This document shows, piece after piece, positions 1 through 11,798 of a stretch of 64,000 nt of DNA. Made by a program: the position numbers and the translations under genes. The notes beneath the pieces were generated by a model, which searched no databases, had not been told where the DNA came from, and saw only the letters and a list, made by a program, of their open reading frames with translations. Origin of the DNA: Isosphaera pallida ATCC 43644 (GTDB lineage: Bacteria > Planctomycetota > Planctomycetia > Isosphaerales > Isosphaeraceae); the NCBI RefSeq assembly GCF_000186345.1, contig NC_014962.1:1364001-1428000 (forward strand), written 5' to 3'. Position 1 is the first letter of the stretch; each line of letters opens with the position of its first letter.

Positions 1-2509
<2,509 letters not shown>

Positions 2510-3009
2510 GCGCGAAACTCCAAGCGTCGACCGGACGCGGCGGCGGGGCCAAGGCGGGGTGAACAGGGATGCGAACCGAGGCTGTTTCCACGCCACGACC
2601 CCCGCTCCACATTCTTAGCATCGCGGACGACAAGGCAAGGGGCAAGAGGAAGTGAGGCTCGTTCCAACCCTTGCTTCATTTGGAACGGACCGAAAGCCGA
2701 AAGACCAGATCAACAGAGGCGGGTTCGGGGACGGCGTTCGCGTTCCAGGATTCGGACCCGGTGGGTTTGAGGTTGAGGAGGTGCCACAGCTCCCGCTGCA
2801 ACGCCAACCCCCACCTGGAACACCTTGTCAAAGTCGAGCGGCAATCCGCGCAAGGGACGCAAGAACCGCCGCACCCAGACGCTCACCGCCTTGTGTTTTG
2901 AGTAATTCTAGTCCCCTTCGACCATTAAGGAAACCTGAAGGTCAGCCCGGAGTTGGTGGGATTGAGTGACATCTGATCGCCAGCGACTCGGATGCGCCTG
3001 GTCGCGGCA
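2510..3009. other. Intergenic, no supported gene
   Basis: About 500 bp between the clpC start and the stop of the next minus-strand gene. It must hold the clpC promoter, but no convincing -35/-10 pair, operator palindrome, RNA gene or hairpin-plus-T-run terminator was recognised. Short ORFs here on either strand look like random open frames of GC-rich DNA. Confidence 0.5.
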
Positions 3010-5697
3010 TTATTCGAAGTTTCCCTCAAGCTGGGGGTGGCATCCCCGCCCAATTTTCCAGACTCCTCTCGAGCGTCGAAACCCAAACAAGCGGCCGAGC
3101 AGGCTGCCACGGTTGCCGGTGAGGTCGTTTTTCTCGAACCGTCCCGAAGAGTGGTTGCGTATGAGAACGGCGTGTTCGGCGTTGCCGTGAATCCGACAGC
3201 TCCGCACCAACGGGTTGGCGTGGTAGTCCAGATCGAGTCCCGGTCCCTGGTTTGCGTCAATCGAGCAGTGTTCGAGTTGTCCTTGGGCGTGGTCGAAGAC
3301 GCGCACCCCGGCCGAGGCGTTGTGGTGGATCCGACACCGAAGCAACTGGGGGTTGGCCGAACGCCAGATCATGACGCCCGGACCGATGTGTTCGAAAAGC
3401 TCACAATCCTCCAAGACGGCCTGGGTCCTTGCCGAGAGGCTAACGCCGCAGTCGCCGCTAGAGTAGATCCGGCACCCGACGATCCGGGTCGTGGCGTCCC
3501 GCTTGATTTTGAGGTTAGGGCCGCAGTGGTAGGCGATCTCGCAGTCTTCGAGCAGACCAGCGGCGTGGGTGGCCACCACTCCGCCTTCGCGGCAGCGGAG
3601 GATTGCCGAGCGGACCAAATGCGGATTGGCCTGTTCGATGATCACCAAGCCGATCTTCTCCAGGTCGGCTACGGTGCATTCTTCAATCAGGCCACGAGCG
3701 CGGCCGTGGGCGAAGACGCCCGAATCCGGTCCCGGACCGATTCCACAGCGTACAATCGTTGGCGAGGCGTCGTCGCCCAGCATGACCTGGGCTTTGGCGT
3801 TGCCGTGGAACTGGCATTCCTCGAACAGACCTGCGCCATCGGCTCGGACGAAGAGGCCGGGGCCACCATGGTCGGAGACGACGCAGCGGCGGAAAGTTGG
3901 TGCCGCGCCTTCCCCCACCACGATGCCGGCCAAGCGTCCGCCGTGGATTTCGACCTCCTCGAACAGGCCCCGACCATGAAGGTGGACCAACACCCCGACT
4001 TGGTCCCGGCCTTCGATTCGACACGAGGTCACGACGGGGTTGGCCTCCGGTCCTCGCACCAGCAGCCCCACCCGTTTGCCCCCGCCCTCAATCAGACACT
4101 CCTCGATACGAACCTGGCCCTTGCGTACCTCCACGACGCCGCCGGGACGCGATTCCTCCAAGCCGGTGGACGCTCTAAAGTGGAGACGCCGCAGGGTCAC
4201 ATGGTCGCTGTCCAGCACCACTCCGGCCAGACTTACCGACCCGGTTGGGCCATCGCCCACCAGTTCCACCGGCTTGTCCAGGATGGGACGCTCGCGGTAT
4301 TGACCCGGTCTGAGATAAAGCCGCGAGCGTTCGGGAACTTGACGAAGCGCATGGAGCAGACTGGTGTAATCCCCCTCGCCACTGGGCGAGACGGTTCGCG
4401 TTACCGGGCGGTTGTCTTTGGGCTCGACGAAAGGCCGGCTTTTCGGCTTGATCGGGTCCGGAACGATCCATGCCGGATCGGCCACGCGTGCGGCCTCCTC
4501 GGTCTCGAAACTTCTCAGGAGATCGTCCAAGTCGGCGGCCAACTCGATCATCGAGCCGTAACGCGACGCGATGGGTTTGGCCATCGCCCGGCGGCAAATC
4601 GCTTCGATACGGGGATCCAACCCCGGACGGTAGGTCGTCAACAGCGGCGGTGGGGCGTCACTGGTGATCTGAGCGAAGATGGCAAATTGGCTTTCACCCA
4701 CGTAAGGACGACGACCAGCCAGCAACTCAAACAGGATCACCCCAAGGGCGTAGATGTCCACCGCGGGACCAATCGCGTTGAGGTCGCCATACACTTGTTC
4801 CGGTGGCATGTAACACGGCGTGCCGAACGGTGTGCCGAACTTGGTCAACTGTGTCAGATTGAGGTCGAAGACTTTGGCCATGCCGAAATCGATGATGATT
4901 GGCGCGCCGAGAGGATCGATCATGATGTTGGCGGGCTTGAGGTCGCGGTGAATCACGTCCCGCTCGTGAGCGACCGCCATTGCCAGTGCCAAACGACGCA
5001 CCAACGCCAGACTCTCGCGGAGCGAGAAGGGACGGGGGTTGTTCTCCAGCAGCGAGGCCAAGGTTTTGCCTTCGAGATATTCAAGCGCTAGGAAGTGAAT
5101 TCCCTGGTGTTCGCCGATCTCGTAGATTTGGCAGAAGTTAGGGTGATCGATCCGGGCAGCAGTTTGCGCTTCGCGGCGGAACCGTTTGATGGAGGCCGGA
5201 TCGGTCAGTTGAAGCACCTTCAGCGCGACGACCCGTCTCAGCACGGTGTCCACCGCGCGATAGACCTTGGCGGTGGAGCTTTCGCTGAGCTTGCGTTCGA
5301 TGTGATACTTGCCGAACATCCGGGTTTTGGCTTGGGGCCCGGTCAAGGTTCGGGGGCGTCCGTGACGCCCTCCCCCCACATGGACCCCTTCGGGACGAGT
5401 CACCATTCCGGTAAGGATCTCGTCGCTCCAACCCGGGCCGTTGTTGGGGGGAGGCGAGGTTGGGGGGGCCGCGGTTCCTGAGGGGGCCGCGGGAGCCGAA
5501 GGAGGAGCCGCCGGGGGCGCGGCGACCTTGGCGTCGGCGGTTGGCGGAGGCGGAGTGGAGACGCCGTCGTAAAGGCTTCGAACTAGATCGCGCGACAACA
5601 GGGTCCCGCAACGCGCGCAACGCCCCCAGGCGAGATCAGTTCGACCCAACGGCGCTCGGCAATCCGGATTGGCGCAAATCGGTTCGGTCGAAATCAT
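3010..5697 (-). CDS. Ser/Thr protein kinase fused to a right-handed beta-helix repeat region
   Basis: About 895 aa from the ATG at 5697; a TTG at 5727 would add 10 residues, and neither start has a strong SD. Order: a Cys pair ribbon (CANPDC, then CARC) at residues about 8-32, a Pro/Ala-rich linker, a Hanks-type kinase domain about 130-400, then about 430 residues of parallel beta-helix (NosD/pectate-lyase-like) repeats such as GVLVRGPEANPVVTSCRIEG. Kinase landmarks seen: VALKVL lysine, HRDLKPAN catalytic loop, DFGMAK, and a PPEQ in place of APE. The glycine-rich loop is abnormal: KLSESSTAKVYRA instead of GxGxxG. No transmembrane segment is evident, so it is probably cytosolic, with the beta-helix as a substrate- or glycan-binding platform (inference). 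Kinase call is strong; activity is uncertain. Confidence 0.9.
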   Translation of the reverse strand: MISTEPICANPDCRAPLGRTDLAWGRCARCGTLLSRDLVRSLYDGVSTPPPPTADAKVAAPPAAPPSAPAAPSGTAAPPTSPPPNNGPGWSDEILTGMVTRPEGVHVGGGRHGRPRTLTGPQAKTRMFGKYHIERKLSESSTAKVYRAVDTVLRRVVALKVLQLTDPASIKRFRREAQTAARIDHPNFCQIYEIGEHQGIHFLALEYLEGKTLASLLENNPRPFSLRESLALVRRLALAMAVAHERDVIHRDLKPANIMIDPLGAPIIIDFGMAKVFDLNLTQLTKFGTPFGTPCYMPPEQVYGDLNAIGPAVDIYALGVILFELLAGRRPYVGESQFAIFAQITSDAPPPLLTTYRPGLDPRIEAICRRAMAKPIASRYGSMIELAADLDDLLRSFETEEAARVADPAWIVPDPIKPKSRPFVEPKDNRPVTRTVSPSGEGDYTSLLHALRQVPERSRLYLRPGQYRERPILDKPVELVGDGPTGSVSLAGVVLDSDHVTLRRLHFRASTGLEESRPGGVVEVRKGQVRIEECLIEGGGKRVGLLVRGPEANPVVTSCRIEGRDQVGVLVHLHGRGLFEEVEIHGGRLAGIVVGEGAAPTFRRCVVSDHGGPGLFVRADGAGLFEECQFHGNAKAQVMLGDDASPTIVRCGIGPGPDSGVFAHGRARGLIEECTVADLEKIGLVIIEQANPHLVRSAILRCREGGVVATHAAGLLEDCEIAYHCGPNLKIKRDATTRIVGCRIYSSGDCGVSLSARTQAVLEDCELFEHIGPGVMIWRSANPQLLRCRIHHNASAGVRVFDHAQGQLEHCSIDANQGPGLDLDYHANPLVRSCRIHGNAEHAVLIRNHSSGRFEKNDLTGNRGSLLGRLFGFRRSRGVWKIGRGCHPQLEGNFE

Positions 5698-6242
5698 GTC
5701 GAGGCTCGCCACCCGTCGGGCCGTCAATCGAAGTGGAGACTCTTGGAGGGAGCCCGAGCGGGGTTTTGGAGAATGGAGGTCGGGAAGAGACGAACGGTCC
5801 AGCTGACAAATCGAATGAGGTTGAGTTCGTATTGGGAACGAAGAGCAGGGAACTCAACTCCTCCGGTGGTGTGGATCGATGGACGCGAATCATCCTATTG
5901 GCGGAGGATCCGTCGGGTACGCGAACCGCTTTATCCCGTGGATCGGTTGGGAGCCGGGGGGCAACCGGGGTTCGGGCTTGGAACGCCGTGGGTTCGCGTA
6001 GGAGGTCACGGTGTGAACGTCCGACGTCCGAGGAGAGTGCCAACCTTTGGCCACTTGGGAACGGGTGCGAAGGAGTGGTTTCGACGGGAGCAGTTTAGGT
6101 CAAGCTCGGAGCCTTCCGCCAGTCGGTCGTCGGATTTTCCGGGTGGTGGCGCGGTGGGTTGGGTCTTGGGATGGGAACACTGGCCACCTGCTGGGGAACT
6201 GGGCCATCGCGGGCGGGGCCGGGGGTTCGGGTTGGAGACCGG
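5698..6242. other. Intergenic, no supported gene
   Basis: About 545 bp between the kinase start and the stop of the upstream minus-strand dehydratase gene. Overlapping short ORFs on both strands show no recognisable protein. No tRNA-like T-arm, terminator or clear promoter was seen. Confidence 0.45.
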
Positions 6243-7229
6243 TCAGGTGGCGTAGTGACCGACTCGGCGGGTGGGATGAGCGCGCAGGTGGTCGGCGACT
6301 CGCCGCAATCCCTCTTCCAGGCTCACGCGGGGTTCCCAGCCAAAGAGGCGTCGAGCGAGGCTAGCGTCGGCCAACAGGCGGCCCACCTCGCTGGTGGCGG
6401 GACGCAGACGTTGAGGGTCGGTCTCCACCGACAGCCGACGACCCAACACCTGCCCGGTCAGCTCGACCAACTCGCCGATCGAGACATCCGAGCCACGACC
6501 AATGTTGACGACCCTCCCCAGCGCCTCGTCGCATTCGGCGATCCCCACAAACCCGGCAACCGTGTCGCTCACTTCGGTCAGGTCGCGCCTCGGGGCCAAA
6601 CTGCCCAGCCTCAGGGTCGAACCAACGAGCGCCTGACTCAGAATCGTCGGAACAATCGCGCGGGTCGATTGACGGGGACCGAAGGTGTTGAAGGGACGGA
6701 GGATCGTCACCGGCGTTCCAAACGAGCGGTGGTAGGCGATCCCCAACGCATCGGAGCCGATCTTGCTGGCAGCGTAGGGCGACTGACCGACCAGGGGATG
6801 GCTTTCGTCGATCGGAACCCGTTGCGCCGTGCCGTACACCTCTGAAGTCGAGGTCAACACAACCCGATCCAAGCTGTCGGAGTCGCGGCAGGCGTTGAGG
6901 ACGTGGGCAGTGCCCTCGACGTTGGTTTGGATCACGTCGAGCGGGTTTTCATACGAGTAGGGGATAGCAATCAGCGCGCCGAGGTGGAACACCCGACTGC
7001 AACCCCTCACGGCTCGACGCACCGCCTCGGGGTCTTTGAGATCGCCCCGAACCACCTCGACCTGAGCCAGCACGTCGGGTTCGAGCCACTCCAAGCAGCC
7101 GCGGTCGTCGCGCCCATTGTAGCGGATGAAGGCGCGAACCCGGTGGCCGTCGCGCGCCAAGCGTTCCACCAAGTGGCTACCGATGAAACCGGCCGCGCCG
7201 GTGACCAAAACCGTGCCGCGCCCACCCAT
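6243..7229 (-). CDS. NAD-dependent epimerase/dehydratase, LegB-like
   Basis: Extended SDR enzyme of 328 aa acting on a nucleotide sugar. The start is the ATG at 7229, because a perfect AAGGAGG lies 6 nt upstream (7236-7242). Seen: Rossmann motif TGAAGFIGSH at the N-terminus, HLGALIAIPYSY, the TSTSEVYG serine region, catalytic SPYAASK (YxxxK), and RPFNTFGPRQS. The IAIPYSY and FGPRQSTRAIVPTI segments resemble NAD-dependent 4,6-dehydratases such as LegB more than plain GalE (from memory of the family, not a search). The likely role is making a deoxy- or amino-sugar precursor for surface glycan. No partner enzymes of a legionaminate pathway lie next to it, so the exact substrate is unknown. Confidence 0.9.
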   Translation of the reverse strand: MGGRGTVLVTGAAGFIGSHLVERLARDGHRVRAFIRYNGRDDRGCLEWLEPDVLAQVEVVRGDLKDPEAVRRAVRGCSRVFHLGALIAIPYSYENPLDVIQTNVEGTAHVLNACRDSDSLDRVVLTSTSEVYGTAQRVPIDESHPLVGQSPYAASKIGSDALGIAYHRSFGTPVTILRPFNTFGPRQSTRAIVPTILSQALVGSTLRLGSLAPRRDLTEVSDTVAGFVGIAECDEALGRVVNIGRGSDVSIGELVELTGQVLGRRLSVETDPQRLRPATSEVGRLLADASLARRLFGWEPRVSLEEGLRRVADHLRAHPTRRVGHYAT

Positions 7230-7345
7230 CTCGATCCTCCTTGACGTACCTAACCGGGTCGGGAACATCCGCCCTGGGGGTGGCTTTGGTCTCGACCCGT
7301 GATTGTCGCGGGCTTTGTCTGCCAACGCGGGAAGTCACGCCCGAA

Positions 7346-7804
7346 TCAAAACTCCTCGTCGTTGCCAGGCGGGGCGGGGTTTCCCGGCAGAGGAGAGACG
7401 GGGCCGGTCTTACGGTAGCCCAGCTTGCGAGCCACCATCAGAACCTCGCCATAGGTGGGAAATGGCTTGCCCGACTGATTCTTGAACGCCTGCATCGCGT
7501 TCATAAACTCGGTTTCCTCGACGCTATATTGCTTCTCGAAGGTGCAGGGATCGACCCGTTTGCGGCGCTCCTGCCTAATTCGGCCACCTTCGACGGGCAG
7601 CGGTTGATTCTTGGTCCGCCGCTCGTAGAAGACCGTATTCTCCGGGTAGGCAGTGAAATCGAATATCGGCGGGGGCGGCTTCGTCTGTGACAATGACGCG
7701 GCGGCGGTGGCTTGAGAACGTGGCGGACGAGGTTGGGTTTCCATCATCGGCTCGGCCTCCAGGGAAAGATCGGGCGTCAAAGTGTCCGAAGGTGTGTCGT
7801 CCAT
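7346..7804 (-). CDS. Small conserved-looking hypothetical protein
   Basis: 152 aa, ATG at 7804 with GGGAG about 8 nt upstream. The first ~45 residues are Pro/Ser/Thr-rich and look disordered. The C-terminal half forms a compact charged segment (DPCTFEKQYSVEETEF, then FPTYGEVLMVARKLGYRK) that looks like a small helical domain, of the kind found in uncharacterised planctomycete proteins. No signal peptide, membrane segment or catalytic motif is seen. It sits upstream of the dehydratase on the same strand, 116 bp away; since that gene has its own strong ribosome binding site, a functional link is unproven. Confidence 0.7.
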   Translation of the reverse strand: MDDTPSDTLTPDLSLEAEPMMETQPRPPRSQATAAASLSQTKPPPPIFDFTAYPENTVFYERRTKNQPLPVEGGRIRQERRKRVDPCTFEKQYSVEETEFMNAMQAFKNQSGKPFPTYGEVLMVARKLGYRKTGPVSPLPGNPAPPGNDEEF

Positions 7805-8514
7805 CCGGTTCGCTCCCGGCCGTTACGATCGTGGTCATCCAATCCAATCGATCCGTCGGACAACGGTGTTCCAATCATACAAACGAGGCGGAGTTCGTCA
7901 GGTCCGCCAAGTTTGCGGTGGTGGGTGATGCGAGTGGGATCGATGATGATCGATGCGATCCCGGTGATTGCCTCTCGGCTGAATCGTTTGGTCAGTCACG
8001 TGACGTAGGGAAGGTTGGTCGGGCGCGGCGTGCATTCTGGCCTCATCCCTCTTGACGGGCGGTTCGACGCGCCCACGTCGAGTTTATCGGATCCAAAGCC
8101 GTTCGACCAGACCGACTCGGCAAGCCGGCCCATCCGATCGCGGCGGTCGCGCCGGTGGGATCACCCGCGGGAGGGGATTACGGACGGGTTTCCCATCTTC
8201 GCTCCGCGGGTTCGTGTGGCATAATCGCGCGATGCCGATTCGAAATCGATTCGAATGGTCCGCGACTGGTTCGCTTGCGTTTGGTCGGAGTGGGTTGCCC
8301 TAGCTGGTCGGACGCGGCCTCCTGGCGAGACCGAGTTGCTTTGACGGCTTCGATTCGATTCGCTTCGCCCCGTCGAACTTCGTTCCTGTTGGTTTTGGTT
8401 CGCACTCCCTTCGATTCGGTGGACCCGATCCCTTCCGCACCGCGTAAGCAACGTGAGGATTGAATCCGGGTTCCAGTTTCAACCCGGTGGAGTCTTCTGG
8501 TGGAGAACCCCGTC
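7805..8514. other. Divergent intergenic region
   Basis: About 710 bp between a minus-strand hypothetical and the plus-strand secreted protein at 8.5 kb. It is rich in GATTCGATTCG-like words around 8220-8420, probably compositional. The only signal supported is the ribosome binding site just before 8515. No RNA gene or terminator was recognised. Confidence 0.4.
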
Positions 8515-10260
8515 ATGTTTCAACCGCGACCCCCGCGGCACCGAGCTGGGTCGAAAACGGTCTTACTCGGATTGGCCCTGAGCCTCGGGATCTCGGCGAT
8601 GCTGTGTTCGCTCGCGGCCCGCGCCGACGATCCGGGACTCGCCGACTCGATTGGATCGCCCGCCGCACTGGCCGTCCAGCTCGAGGAGTTGGCCCAACGC
8701 ACCGCTGACCAAGGTGATCCTCAAGCGGCCCGTTTGCTGCTCGACCGCGCTCGGACTTTACGCGACCGTGTGACTCGGGTCGCTATGCGTCAAGACCAGG
8801 AGGATCAGCCCTCTACCCTAGACGATGATCTGGGAGACGCCACCTTCGACGAGGAGTCCACGCCGCCCCGAGCCGGCGTGCCGACCGGTCTACCTGAGCC
8901 CCGCGCCACCATCGAGCGAACCGCGGAACTCGACCGGATCGCGGTTCAACAACTCACCGACGATGTCAACCAGCGGATTCAGCGTGCCCGTCAACTGATC
9001 CAAGCCCGCCAACCCGCCGCCGCCTTGAGCGTGTTGCGGCTGGCTAAGATCGTCGTTGAGAACAACCCCGCGGTGTCCCCCGAAGTCAAACGCAATCTCG
9101 ACCGCCGTCTTCAAAACGCCATCATCTCGGCGGTTCGGGATGAAGAGCGAATCATTGCTGAGACCGCCGAGCGAATTCGCATCCAGTCTCAGGCCGAAGA
9201 GCAACTCCGCGCCTTGGATGAACTGCGCACGATTCAAACGACCGTGAGTTCGTTGATGACCCAGTTCGACGCCGCGATGGACCAGGGTGATTTCAACGTT
9301 CGTGCCTTCACCAAGGACACCGTGGACGCCTTAGCCAAGAACACCAAACCATTCCGCACCGCCTTCGACCTGGCGGTGAAGGCCCGCGCGTTGTCTCCAC
9401 GCGCTGAAGCGCCCCACGCCGGGGTGTTCAAGGCTCAGACCGAAGGCTTTCTCGCCACCGCCTTGGCCTACCGCGATCTGAAGTTCTACCGAACCCTCCT
9501 GACGCTTGGTGATATCGAACGGGCCGCCATTCCATTCAACGATTCCGAGCCCATCCAATATCCTGACCCCGACGAGTTCCGCGAAATGTCGGAGCGTCGG
9601 ATCGCCCGTTACGAATCAACGAACTTGTTCGAGACCGACGAACAAAGCAAACTGATTCGTGAGAAGCTCGAAGAAGTGATTCCGATGCCCTTCGCCGAGC
9701 CGACTCCGTTCAGCGAAGTCATCGAATACATCCGTAACGCCACCCGCAGCCCTGAACTGCCCGGCGGCATCAATTTCTTCGTCGACCAGGCCGGTCTGGA
9801 GGAAGCCGGTTTCACCATGGATGACACCGTGACCCTCGACCTTCAAGGTGTCAAGCTCAAGACCAGCTTGGAACTGATCCTGAAGCAACTGAAGCTCATC
9901 TCCACCGTCCGCGACGGCATCCTCCGAATCGACTACGAGGATTCCGAGGACCTGCCATTGACCATCCGAGTTTACCCTGTGGCCGACTTGTCTTTGATTC
10001 CCTTCAACCTGATCATGGGTGGAGGTGGCATGGGTATGGGTGGCATGGGTATGGGCGGCATGGGTATGGGTGGCATGGGCATGGGCGGCATGGGTATGGG
10101 TGGCATGGGCATGGGCGGCATGGGTATGGGCGGCATGGGTGGCATGGGTATGGGCGGCATGGGTGGCATGTTCTCCTTGGGTCTAGAAGGATTCCTGCCA
10201 ACGCTTCCCCAACCTCCCACCTCGCCCGCCGATGGCCTGACTCAAAAAAAAATGAATTGA
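8515..10260 (+). CDS. Secreted protein with STN-like domain and GGMGM low-complexity tail
   Basis: About 581 aa from the ATG at 8515 (GGAG 9 nt upstream); a GTG at 8500 would add 5 residues. A signal peptide is visible (basic start, hydrophobic VLLGLALSLGISAML, cut near ARADDP). Residues about 40-390 are Glu/Arg/Ala-rich helices, probably coiled coil, with TPR-like character. Residues about 385-480 (FSEVIEYIRNATR, LKTSLELILKQLKL, GILRIDYED) resemble the secretin/TonB short N-terminal (STN) fold. Then a (GGMGM)n tract. The ORF ends at TGA 10258-10260 just after an A9 run, and the next ORF begins inside the stop as TTGA. Function unknown; probably periplasmic or envelope. Confidence 0.85.
   Translation: MFQPRPPRHRAGSKTVLLGLALSLGISAMLCSLAARADDPGLADSIGSPAALAVQLEELAQRTADQGDPQAARLLLDRARTLRDRVTRVAMRQDQEDQPSTLDDDLGDATFDEESTPPRAGVPTGLPEPRATIERTAELDRIAVQQLTDDVNQRIQRARQLIQARQPAAALSVLRLAKIVVENNPAVSPEVKRNLDRRLQNAIISAVRDEERIIAETAERIRIQSQAEEQLRALDELRTIQTTVSSLMTQFDAAMDQGDFNVRAFTKDTVDALAKNTKPFRTAFDLAVKARALSPRAEAPHAGVFKAQTEGFLATALAYRDLKFYRTLLTLGDIERAAIPFNDSEPIQYPDPDEFREMSERRIARYESTNLFETDEQSKLIREKLEEVIPMPFAEPTPFSEVIEYIRNATRSPELPGGINFFVDQAGLEEAGFTMDDTVTLDLQGVKLKTSLELILKQLKLISTVRDGILRIDYEDSEDLPLTIRVYPVADLSLIPFNLIMGGGGMGMGGMGMGGMGMGGMGMGGMGMGGMGMGGMGMGGMGGMGMGGMGGMFSLGLEGFLPTLPQPPTSPADGLTQKKMN
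10015..10170 (+). repeat. Tandem GGMGM-coding repeat
   Basis: About ten copies of a 15-base unit coding Gly-Gly-Met-Gly-Met, some shortened to GGM. Third-position C/T variation between copies shows it is older than a fresh slippage product. It forms a flexible Met/Gly linker near the C-terminus of the 8515 ORF. Confidence 0.9.
10244..10260 (+). promoter_or_regulatory. A9 tract with TTGA stop/start overlap (possible frameshift or re-initiation site)
   Basis: Nine consecutive A (10244-10252) lie six bases before the stop of the first ORF. The next ORF is in the -1 frame, open through this site, and its only early start is TTG 10257-10259 overlapping the TGA by TTGA. No Shine-Dalgarno precedes the TTG. 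A -1 slip on the A run would join both ORFs; re-initiation at TTG is the alternative. Confidence 0.5.
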
Positions 10261-11645
10261 ACAACGCGTTCTCCAAGACGCCCAAGGCTCCCAATCCCCC
10301 GGGAGCTACTCTTCGAGACCAGGACCGATCGAACCCGCCGCGGGGTTCTGGCGGTCCTGGTGCGTCCGGATCCCAACGTGGTTCCACGGCCGCCCAGCCC
10401 CCGCGGAGCCGTCCCGGTTCGACGGCGACGACGGCCACCGGCAAATCCGGCAAACCCACCATCAACGAGTTGCCTCCGGCTCGGGCGTCGTTGAGCGGCT
10501 CGGAGGACCCATCCTCCTCATCCTCGACCGCGGGCAACCCCCAATTGAAGACAGTTGGACCATTCGCCTTCTGGGACAGCTACTTCAAAACGCATGCCGA
10601 GACCCCCGAGCAAGTCGGCGAAAAAGTGGCGTTGCTCCGAAAAGAGTCTAAATTTGATCATATTGAAGCTATCCTGTGGAACTATCTCAAACATCATCCC
10701 CGCGAAGCCAAATCCTGGATGTATCAAGGTCTGGCGGTGGCGATGGACATCAACCGCCGCGATCCGGCCAAGGTCAAAACGGCGTTGAGCTACGCAGCCG
10801 ATTTGGCGTTGGCGTCAGAGGACGTGGCCGCAATGGTGATGGTGGCGGAACTGATGTACGCCCGGGGCATACGCAACGACGAGACGATCATTCGTTTGAT
10901 CGATACCGCTCGGACTAAGGGGCCGTTGTTGGCTGCTCCCAAACTGATGTCCCTGACTTTGGCGGTGGAGACGTTGGATCCCGAACGAATGGTCGCCACT
11001 GTGGAGGAGTTGCTGAGTGTGGGGTGGCCGCTGGTTGACGAGGCGATTCGCAAAAAGGCCCGCGAGAAGGCCGAAGCGCTCGCCGAGCAGTTGGACAAAG
11101 CGGGTTCGTCGGACGCTGCCCATCGCGTGCGTTCCCGTCTGGCGCGCTCCGAGGCCCGCGACCTGGTGATCCGCCTGACCTGGGATGGCGACGCCGACCT
11201 CGATTTGATTGTCGAAGAGCCTGACGGGGGCCAGGCTACGATGTTGACGCCCTGCACCATCTTGGGAGGGTCGATCCTCAACAATGGGTATGGCAAGAAT
11301 CCCGAGGAGTTTTACGTCTGTCCCCGAGCCGTGCCGGGGCGATATCGGATCAAGCTCGACCAGATTTACAACAATCCTAACAATCTCGCCACCCGCGCCA
11401 CGCTGGAGATCATCCATAACGAGGGATTGCCGACCGAACGGAAATCGACTGTCGTGGTCGAACTCGTCGCCGATGGAACCACCAAGCCCAAACCGGTCGA
11501 GGTCGTGGTTCGTCCCGAAGAAGGACGCCGCACCCAACTCCTCCCTTACGCGGGACTCTTAGCCGAGCAGCAAAAGTTCGCCGAAACCCTTCTCAAGACC
11601 CTCGCCGCGCCGGGTTCCGAACCGCCCAAAAAGGAAGACAAATGA
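10257..11645 (+). CDS. TPR-like protein with YfaP/DUF2135-like C-terminal domain (maybe part of the preceding protein)
   Basis: 462 aa if started at TTG 10257. The first ~90 residues are Pro/Ser/Gly/Thr-rich, more like an inter-domain linker than a protein start. Residues about 100-300 are helical repeats beginning FWDSYFKTH and including HHPREAKSWMYQGLAVAM. Residues about 300-430 (LTWDGDADLDLIVEEPDG, GYGKNPEEFYVCPRAVPG, YRIKLDQIYN) match the beta-sandwich pattern of YfaP/DUF2135-type domains. It has no signal peptide, although such domains are normally extracytoplasmic. That fits production as the C-terminal half of a fusion with the 8515 ORF. If separate, it would be a coupled second gene. 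Confidence 0.75.
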   Translation: MNNAFSKTPKAPNPPGATLRDQDRSNPPRGSGGPGASGSQRGSTAAQPPRSRPGSTATTATGKSGKPTINELPPARASLSGSEDPSSSSSTAGNPQLKTVGPFAFWDSYFKTHAETPEQVGEKVALLRKESKFDHIEAILWNYLKHHPREAKSWMYQGLAVAMDINRRDPAKVKTALSYAADLALASEDVAAMVMVAELMYARGIRNDETIIRLIDTARTKGPLLAAPKLMSLTLAVETLDPERMVATVEELLSVGWPLVDEAIRKKAREKAEALAEQLDKAGSSDAAHRVRSRLARSEARDLVIRLTWDGDADLDLIVEEPDGGQATMLTPCTILGGSILNNGYGKNPEEFYVCPRAVPGRYRIKLDQIYNNPNNLATRATLEIIHNEGLPTERKSTVVVELVADGTTKPKPVEVVVRPEEGRRTQLLPYAGLLAEQQKFAETLLKTLAAPGSEPPKKEDK

Positions 11646-11798
11646 TCGAATGCGAGTAGTCGAGTGCCACGTTCGTTTTGGATGGAGACCGCTCCGAGGC
11701 GGGATGGTTGGTCTTATGCGTTCGCGTGGGCAGGTTTGGCCACCCTCGCGGTTAGTTGGTCCCCAGACGAGGCGGCTTCGGTTTCAGTCTGAGAAGGT

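Noticed and set aside
2992-5091. 699-aa ORF on the plus strand
   Set aside because: Complementary to the kinase/beta-helix gene, which has clear kinase motifs; high GC removes stops from the opposite frame.
6243-7229. Complete legionaminic acid cluster suggested by the LegB-like gene
   Set aside because: No LegC, LegI, LegF or similar genes lie nearby; only a single dehydratase can be supported.
10015-10170. 15-bp repeats considered as a regulatory array
   Set aside because: In frame, codes GGMGM linker; third-base variation fits coding use.
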